Part shown: positions 6,593 through 10,759 of the stretch, piece by piece | Numbering within the stretch: position 1 is the stretch's first letter | Layout: each line of letters starts with the position of its first letter | The notes under the pieces: model-generated | Told to the model about the DNA's origin: nothing | The model's input: the letters and a program-made list of their open reading frames with translations, nothing else | Databases searched by the model: none | NCBI GenBank assembly: GCA_905199135.1 | Contig: CAJKFC010000062.1 | Coordinates: 1-10,759, forward strand | Source: an uncultured Eubacteriales bacterium | Lineage (GTDB): Bacteria; Bacillota; Clostridia; Oscillospirales; Butyricicoccaceae | DNA length: 10,759 nt | Direction of reading: 5' to 3' | Made by a program: the position numbers and the translations under genes

Positions 6593-7362
6593 TAGATCAG
6601 GAAAAATGTATGCACCTTATGACAGCTGAAGACGATGTGGGGCGATACTGTATTCTGCCCGGAGATCCCGGCAGATGTGAAAAGATAGCGGCATATCTGG
6701 AAAATGCCGAGAAAAAGGCGGAAAATAGAGAGTTTGTCACATACACAGGTTATCTTTCAGGGGAAAAGGTGACGGTCTGCTCGACAGGTATGGGAGGTCC
6801 ATCGGCGGCGATAGCTGTGGAAGAACTTGCCGCCTGCGGAGCCGACACATTTATAAGAATAGGCACCTGCGGCGGAATAAATACCGCAGTCAAAGGCGGA
6901 GATATTGTCATAGCCACAGGCAGCGTCAGAATGGAGGGTACATCGCTCCACTACGCGCCGATAGAATATCCTGCCGTGCCCGATTTTGATGTGACCCTTG
7001 CTTTGAAAGAAGCTGCCGAAAAACTGGGATTTTCCCATATTTTGGGAGTGGTGCAGTCAAAGGACTCCTTTTACGGACAGCACAGCCCCGACCGCTCTCC
7101 CGTATCATATATGCTCAAGGAAAAGTGGCAGGCGTGGAAGACTCTCGGCGTAATGGCCAGCGAGATGGAGAGCGCCGCAGTCTTTACTGTGGGCGCCGCT
7201 CTGGGCAAGAGGACGGGAGCATGTTTTATGACCCTTTGGAATCAGGAGAGGGAGGCAGAAGGTCTCGGAAATGAGAGATGTCTCGACACCGACAGAGCGG
7301 TGAGGACGGCGGTGGAAGCCGTGAAAATACTGATAGAGAGGGACAAATGTGAGAATAGTTGA
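6589..7362 (+). CDS. udp: Uridine phosphorylase
   Basis: Predicted to convert uridine and phosphate to uracil and ribose-1-phosphate in pyrimidine salvage (cytosolic, hexameric NP-I fold). The 257-aa product aligns with E. coli Udp through LPGDPGR (23-29), STGMGGPSAAIAVEEL (65-80), RIGTCGG (90-96), a SVRMEGTSLHYAP segment (112-124), KDSFYGQ (158-164) and the ribose-binding EMESAAV (192-198). Gln164 in the FYGQ segment matches the uracil-recognising region of Udp, which favours uridine over purine nucleosides. The start at 6589 overlaps the DUF951 stop by 4 nt and has a G-rich site (GGGGGAGAGGG) ahead of it. The longer frame from 6460 lies inside DUF951 and is not used. The 3' end overlaps the next gene by 14 nt. 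Confidence 0.92.
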   Translation: MIDQEKCMHLMTAEDDVGRYCILPGDPGRCEKIAAYLENAEKKAENREFVTYTGYLSGEKVTVCSTGMGGPSAAIAVEELAACGADTFIRIGTCGGINTAVKGGDIVIATGSVRMEGTSLHYAPIEYPAVPDFDVTLALKEAAEKLGFSHILGVVQSKDSFYGQHSPDRSPVSYMLKEKWQAWKTLGVMASEMESAAVFTVGAALGKRTGACFMTLWNQEREAEGLGNERCLDTDRAVRTAVEAVKILIERDKCENS

Positions 7363-7921
7363 CATAACGAGGGAGCTTTTGTCGGCTCCCGTCTATGACG
7401 GGGACACAGTACCCAATATCACGAAAGTGAGAAGCATAAGCGAGGGGGACGATTACAACCTAAGCGATCTGCTGTGCTGTCTTCATTCGGGCACCCATAT
7501 GGACGCTCCTCTGCACTATATAGACAGGGGATACGACATAGCCTCGGTAAACCTTGAAAAGTGCATCGGCGAGGCGGCGGTAATAGAGCTTTCTGGAGAT
7601 GAAAATCCCGAGAAGCTTACAGAGCTTTTAAAAGACCTGCCAGAAAGAATACTCATAAAAAAGGACGGAGAGCTGACGACACAGACAGCGCGGACTTTGG
7701 CCGACTGCGGAGTTGTCCTCATAGGGGTCGAGGATATGAGCGTCGGAGAGGGAGATTCGGAGACCAAAATCCACAGGATATTTCTCGAAAAAGGTATAGC
7801 TGTTCTGGAAAATATAACTCTTGAAAATGTGAAAAAGGACAGGGGATTTTTAGCGGCTCTGCCCTTGAAGATAGCGGGCGCTGAGGGAGCTCCTGTGAGA
7901 GCGGTATTTATTGAAGACTGA
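7349..7921 (+). CDS. Cyclase-family (kynurenine-formamidase-like) metal hydrolase
   Basis: A 190-aa member of the cyclase/KynB superfamily (Pfam cyclase, PF04199), whose members hydrolyse amide bonds using divalent metal. The defining motif HSGTHMDAP (46-54, HxGTHxDxP) supplies metal-binding His46, His50 and Asp52. The later IHRIFLEKG and VLENITLE segments fit the family's C-terminal half. Substrate cannot be read from sequence: kynurenine formamidase, isatin hydrolase and uncharacterised hydrolases share these features. The start is GTG at 7349, 14 nt inside udp, with AGAGGG 6 nt upstream; no better ATG is near. The overlap with udp implies co-translation and hints at a shared role in nucleoside or amide catabolism, which is inference. 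No tryptophan-degradation genes are nearby to support a kynurenine role. Confidence 0.88.
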   Translation: MRIVDITRELLSAPVYDGDTVPNITKVRSISEGDDYNLSDLLCCLHSGTHMDAPLHYIDRGYDIASVNLEKCIGEAAVIELSGDENPEKLTELLKDLPERILIKKDGELTTQTARTLADCGVVLIGVEDMSVGEGDSETKIHRIFLEKGIAVLENITLENVKKDRGFLAALPLKIAGAEGAPVRAVFIED

Positions 7922-7939
7922 TGTGCACAGTTTTTTGAT

Positions 7940-7957
7940 AAAAAAACGGATTTTTTT
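7940..7957 (+). terminator. Weak A/T hairpin after the operon
   Basis: A run of seven A's (7940-7946), CGGA, then seven T's (7951-7957) can fold into an A/T-only hairpin with a U-tract, 19 nt after the cyclase stop. An overlapping alternative fold uses GTTTTTT/AAAAAAC (7930-7947). Without G/C pairs it is a poor intrinsic terminator. Confidence 0.3.
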
Positions 7958-7967
7958 GTTTAAACAT

Positions 7968-7996
7968 TTGAAATAAGGGAAAAAGTATGTTAGAAT
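7968..7996 (+). promoter_or_regulatory. Promoter of the D-Ala-D-Ala carboxypeptidase gene
   Basis: TTGAAA (7968-7973), 17 nt, then TAGAAT (7991-7996): each hexamer differs from the vegetative consensus by one base and the spacing is ideal. The leader to the ATG is about 40 nt. Confidence 0.75.
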
Positions 7997-8044
7997 ATAA
8001 AAGTAGTTTGTTAAGACATACCATACCTCAACGAAAGGTCCCTT

Positions 8045-9343
8045 ATGAATAAAAAGATTGCCGTTTTACTTGTATTTGTGTTTATATTTTCGTTTTTTGC
8101 ACCGCTTAAAGCCTTTGACGGGCCTGAGGACATTGTTTCCGAAGCCTATGTGCTGATGGACGCCGACACAGGTCAGGTGCTGTGCTCAAAAAATCCCGAG
8201 GAGAAGATGTATCCCGCCAGCATTACCAAGATAATGACGGGCATTCTCGCCCTTCTGAACGGAAGTCTTGAGAGCAGGATAACCATGACGGAGGAGGCGG
8301 TGTTTTCCATAGGAAGAGACACCTCACACATCGCCCTTGACACAGGAGAGGAGATAACCCTTGAGCAGGCAATGTACGCCATGACTATGGAGTCGGCCAA
8401 CGACGCGTCAAACGGCATAGCTGAGCTTATAGCGGGTTCCATGGATAGTTTTGCCGATATGATGAATGAAAAGGCGGCGGAGATCGGAGCGGAAAATACC
8501 CATTTCGCAAACGCCCACGGCCTCCATGACGAGCAGCACTACACCACAGCCCTCGACATGGCCAAGATTACAAGATACGGCCTGTCAGTGCCCCTTTTCA
8601 CCCAGTTTTTCGGAGCGAAAAAATATGAGATTCCTCCCACAAACAAACAGGAGGAGACCAGATATTTCGCCAGCAGAAACAGCCTGATAAACGGTGAGAT
8701 AGAGTGTGACGGAGTGCTTATGAGCAAAAACGGCTGGACCAATGAAGCCAAAAACACCCTCGTCACCGTCTGTGAAAGAGACGGAAAAAAGCTCATTGCC
8801 GTCGTTATGAAATCAATAAAGGGTGACGACAAGTATTATGACACGGCAAAGCTCATGGACATGGGTTTTGACAGCTTCAAGGAGGAGACAATTCCCTTTG
8901 ATAACATAGAAAAAAGCATACCCGATACGGTGATTTTGGAGAGCGGAAGCACCGCCGAGATAGATAAATCTGCCCTTAAAACAGAGAATATAGCCATGAT
9001 GATACCGTCTGACGGCTCTGCAGATGATCTTTCGGTGGCTTTCGGACAGGCTGAAATAAAGGGGGATTATGCCCTTTTGGAAGGCGATATCTGCTATAAG
9101 GGCACTCCTTTGGAAAACACGGCGAAACTGACCCTATCGCTGCCTCTCTCTCTTGAGGCCGAGCCCGAAGCGGCCGACGCAATATCTCTTTCGGCCGAGC
9201 CTGAGGACAAGGGAGGCATTCCGTGGCTTTTGATACTGATTCCTGTTTTTGTGGTCGTTGGCTCTGCACTGCTGTTTGCAAGGCATATGCACACCAAAAG
9301 GGTAAGGCGCATGAGACGCCTTATGAGAATGAGGAGAAGATAA
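8045..9343 (+). CDS. D-alanyl-D-alanine carboxypeptidase (DacF-like PBP, peptidase S11)
   Basis: Low-mass penicillin-binding protein predicted to trim the terminal D-Ala from peptidoglycan stem peptides outside the membrane. Order along 432 aa: signal peptide (1-23), catalytic domain with SITK (59-62, nucleophile Ser59 and Lys62) and SAN (117-119), a C-terminal domain, a transmembrane helix (about 393-412), and a very basic tail with 11 Arg in the last 14 or so residues. The third motif, normally KTG, reads KNG (228-230) in MSKNGWT, with two or three extra residues before it compared with the usual DGVKTGYT. The alignment is clear because the flanking WTNEAKNTLV and RDGKKLIAVVM segments are conserved. 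Activity or beta-lactam affinity could be changed. AAGG lies 6 nt before the ATG. It is monocistronic: own promoter upstream and a strong terminator just after the stop. Confidence 0.92.
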   Translation: MNKKIAVLLVFVFIFSFFAPLKAFDGPEDIVSEAYVLMDADTGQVLCSKNPEEKMYPASITKIMTGILALLNGSLESRITMTEEAVFSIGRDTSHIALDTGEEITLEQAMYAMTMESANDASNGIAELIAGSMDSFADMMNEKAAEIGAENTHFANAHGLHDEQHYTTALDMAKITRYGLSVPLFTQFFGAKKYEIPPTNKQEETRYFASRNSLINGEIECDGVLMSKNGWTNEAKNTLVTVCERDGKKLIAVVMKSIKGDDKYYDTAKLMDMGFDSFKEETIPFDNIEKSIPDTVILESGSTAEIDKSALKTENIAMMIPSDGSADDLSVAFGQAEIKGDYALLEGDICYKGTPLENTAKLTLSLPLSLEAEPEAADAISLSAEPEDKGGIPWLLILIPVFVVVGSALLFARHMHTKRVRRMRRLMRMRRR

Positions 9344-9346
9344 TAA

Positions 9347-9373
9347 AAAAACCGAGGCTCAGCCTCGGTTTTT
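9347..9373. terminator. Bidirectional intrinsic terminator
   Basis: A perfect stem: AAAAACCGAGG pairs with CCTCGGTTTTT around CTCAG. It starts 3 nt past the carboxypeptidase stop and ends 9 nt from the stop of the converging permease. A's on one side and T's on the other let it end transcripts from both directions. Confidence 0.93.
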
Positions 9374-9382
9374 CTGTGTGTT

Positions 9383-10447
9383 TTATTTGGAATCAGCGGT
9401 CTCCGAGCCGTCTTCGCTCTTCAGATCGGACACCACATAGTCATAGAGCTCGGAAAATACCATTTTTACTATTGCCGTTATGGGAACCGAGATGAACATA
9501 CCGACAGGGCCCCATATCTTGTTGCACACCAAGATCGAGAAAATGACGGTTACGGGGTGTATGCCGGAGATATCGCCTTGAATTTTGGGGGATATTATGT
9601 TGCCCTCTATCTGCTGTATCACAAGAATCAGTATCAGCACGGCGAAAGCTTTGCCGAGGCCTGCTGTTATAAGGGCGTAGAATATCGGCACTACTCCGGC
9701 GATAAGGGAGCCGAAATAGGGGATGAAATTGAGGAAAAAGGTGAGCACCGAAAATGCGAAGGCGTATTTCAGCCCGAAAAAGGCGAGACCGAAATATGTC
9801 ACTATCGAGGTGAAGAACGAAATGATAATTTTGGATTTCAGATATTTCCAAGTTATGTCGTCAGCCTTTTCGGCTATTTCACGAGCCTTTTCCTCTATTT
9901 TAGAAGGCAGCTTTGCGTAGATGGCCGAGATCAGTTTGGGACCGTCAAGAAGATAATAGGCTATGAGAATAAAGAACACCACTATGTCCATAACCTGCGT
10001 TGTAAATCCGACGATTCCCGACAGAAGATTTCTCAAAAATGAGGAAATCATCGAGTCGGCCTCGGAAATTATGTCCTCTATATAGCCCAGCACGGCGTCG
10101 GGCAGATTGAGTTCTTTAAGGCTTTCTATGAATGAGCCTATCGTCTTTTCAAAAGACGGAGCCCATCGTGTTATATCGCTTACGAGAGAGGTTATCTGCC
10201 CCGAAAGGGCAGGCACCGAAACGGAGATGGTAGTGACGATTATGCCAAGAAGTAAAAGTATAACCACAGCGGCGGCAACAGGTCTTTTAACTTTGGTTTT
10301 TTTCATTATGAAGTTTACAAAAGGACTCAGAAGATATGCCGTCAGGGCGGCAAAGAAAAAGAGCATGATTATATCCCAAAACATATATATAAATATGGCT
10401 GATGTAATAACCATGGCCGCAAGGCATAAAAGTTTTGAATTTTTCAA
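9383..10447 (-). CDS. AI-2E family transporter (UPF0118)
   Basis: Inner-membrane permease-like protein of the AI-2E family, which includes TqsA, PerM and YtvI; members export varied solutes and the substrate here cannot be told. The 354 aa show two N-terminal membrane segments (about 8-48) and another near 57-80. A hydrophilic stretch follows (about 85-140), then the C-terminal bundle (about 143-168 and 205-330). Family signatures are FLNFIPYFGSLIAG (238-251), QQIEGNIISPKI (278-289) and GPVGMFISVP (313-322). The start is TTG at 10447, supported by GGAGGTG (10453-10459 on the plus strand) 5 nt before it; no in-frame ATG fits as well. The C-terminal tail is acidic. It has its own promoter and ends at the shared terminator with the carboxypeptidase gene. 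Confidence 0.92.
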   Translation of the reverse strand: MKNSKLLCLAAMVITSAIFIYMFWDIIMLFFFAALTAYLLSPFVNFIMKKTKVKRPVAAAVVILLLLGIIVTTISVSVPALSGQITSLVSDITRWAPSFEKTIGSFIESLKELNLPDAVLGYIEDIISEADSMISSFLRNLLSGIVGFTTQVMDIVVFFILIAYYLLDGPKLISAIYAKLPSKIEEKAREIAEKADDITWKYLKSKIIISFFTSIVTYFGLAFFGLKYAFAFSVLTFFLNFIPYFGSLIAGVVPIFYALITAGLGKAFAVLILILVIQQIEGNIISPKIQGDISGIHPVTVIFSILVCNKIWGPVGMFISVPITAIVKMVFSELYDYVVSDLKSEDGSETADSK

Positions 10448-10492
10448 CTGTTCACCTCCGTAGCGTGGCAGAATAAATCGTTATATATTCAA

Positions 10493-10521
10493 ATTATAAC
10501 ATACAGGCATATTTTTTTCCA
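10493..10521 (-). promoter_or_regulatory. Promoter of the AI-2E transporter gene
   Basis: On the minus strand TATAAT (10493-10498) is a perfect -10. TGGAAA (10516-10521), 17 nt upstream, is a partial -35. The leader to the TTG start is about 40 nt. The rest of the 10448-10653 gap is A/T-rich and divergent with the tRNA-Arg promoter. Confidence 0.6.
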
Positions 10522-10587
10522 CAAAAAAGTCAATATGCGGAGAAAAAATATATCGGACAAAATATTTGAAAAAATCAGAAAAAAAGC

Positions 10588-10616
10588 TTGACTTTTGGAA
10601 AACGGTGTGGTATTAT
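10588..10616 (+). promoter_or_regulatory. Promoter of tRNA-Arg
   Basis: TTGACT (10588-10593), 17 nt, TATTAT (10611-10616): near-consensus hexamers at ideal spacing, 37 nt ahead of the tRNA. Confidence 0.85.
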
Positions 10617-10653
10617 ATATAGGCAGTCGGGAGACGGCGGCAAAACAGAATAC

Positions 10654-10730
10654 GCGCTTGTAGCTCAGCTGGATAGAGTATTTGGCTACGAACCAAAGGG
10701 TCAGGGGTTCGAATCCCTTCAAGCGTGCCA
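10654..10730 (+). tRNA. tRNA-Arg (ACG)
   Basis: Complete 77-nt tRNA with encoded CCA (10728-10730). Acceptor GCGCTTG pairs with CAAGCGT (first pair G-U). The D stem is GCTC/GAGT, anticodon stem TTTGG/CCAAA surrounds loop CTACGAA (anticodon ACG), and the T arm AGGGGTTCGAATCCCTT is standard. The ACG anticodon is normally edited to ICG by TadA to read CGU, CGC and CGA. It stands alone with its own promoter and terminator. Confidence 0.96.
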
Positions 10731-10733
10731 GGA

Positions 10734-10759
10734 AAAGCGGCAGGAAAATCTGCCGCTTT
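10734..10759 (+). terminator. Intrinsic terminator of tRNA-Arg
   Basis: AAAGCGGCAG (10734-10743) pairs perfectly with CTGCCGCTTT (10750-10759) around GAAAAT, starting 4 nt after the CCA. The window ends in the T-tract, so its full length cannot be seen. Confidence 0.85.

Noticed and set aside
7975..8044. Nested inverted repeats AAGGGA/TCCCTT and GTATGT/ACATAC around the carboxypeptidase promoter
   Set aside because: The arms are 6 bp with long gaps and the left arms lie upstream of the transcript start, so no RNA hairpin forms; chance is likely.
9557..10042. 161-aa plus-strand open frame
   Set aside because: It lies fully antisense to the AI-2E transporter and is low-complexity shadow sequence.
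10489..10722. 77-aa minus-strand frame beginning MKGFEPLTLWF
   Set aside because: This is the familiar false translation of a tRNA in antisense; it covers tRNA-Arg.
1..10759. CRISPR array, transposon ends, phage or defence genes
   Set aside because: No direct repeat series, transposase, integrase or terminal repeats were seen on either strand.

Overview
The window is a join of two unrelated bacterial genomes, with the seam at about 5361-5384. The left part (1 to about 5370) is AT-rich and looks like a Bacteroidales member. Its promoters carry the Bacteroidetes TAnnTTTG -7 element, it has lpxK (Gram-negative lipid A synthesis), and Shine-Dalgarno sequences are weak or absent. The right part (about 5385-10759) is clearly richer in G+C, rich in AGA/AGG and ATA codons, and has strong AGGAGG-type ribosome binding sites. 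It has classical TTGACA/TATAAT-type promoters, a DUF951 gene and a DacF-like carboxypeptidase, all typical of a gut Clostridia/Firmicutes organism. By hand count, the line at 2221-2280 is 19/60 G+C and the line at 6841-6900 is 30/60. The most likely reading is a chimeric metagenomic contig, not a natural transfer, because both genes at the seam are cut mid-gene and everything on either side is housekeeping.

Left part, nearly all on the minus strand. Transcribed right to left: sppA (signal peptide peptidase), lpxK (lipid A 4'-kinase, 25 nt after sppA), a purine nucleoside phosphorylase gene, thiL (thiamine-monophosphate kinase), and the 5' part of a tRNA-Phe gene cut by the window edge. A 39-nt hairpin separates the phosphorylase gene from thiL. 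Diverging from sppA is the first 36 or so codons of a DJ-1/PfpI-family gene, which ends at the seam.

Right part. An S1-domain RNA-binding protein gene (minus) enters from the seam. Divergent from it is a tightly overlapping operon: DUF951 small zinc-ribbon-like protein, uridine phosphorylase (udp), and a cyclase/kynurenine-formamidase-like metal hydrolase. Next comes a D-alanyl-D-alanine carboxypeptidase with its own promoter, converging on an AI-2E-family permease across a shared bidirectional terminator. Last is tRNA-Arg(ACG) with a textbook promoter and terminator.

I found no new defence, mobile or CRISPR system. The observations most worth a second look are the seam itself, a KNG in place of KTG in the carboxypeptidase, an Asp at the specificity position of the purine nucleoside phosphorylase, and the udp/cyclase overlap.
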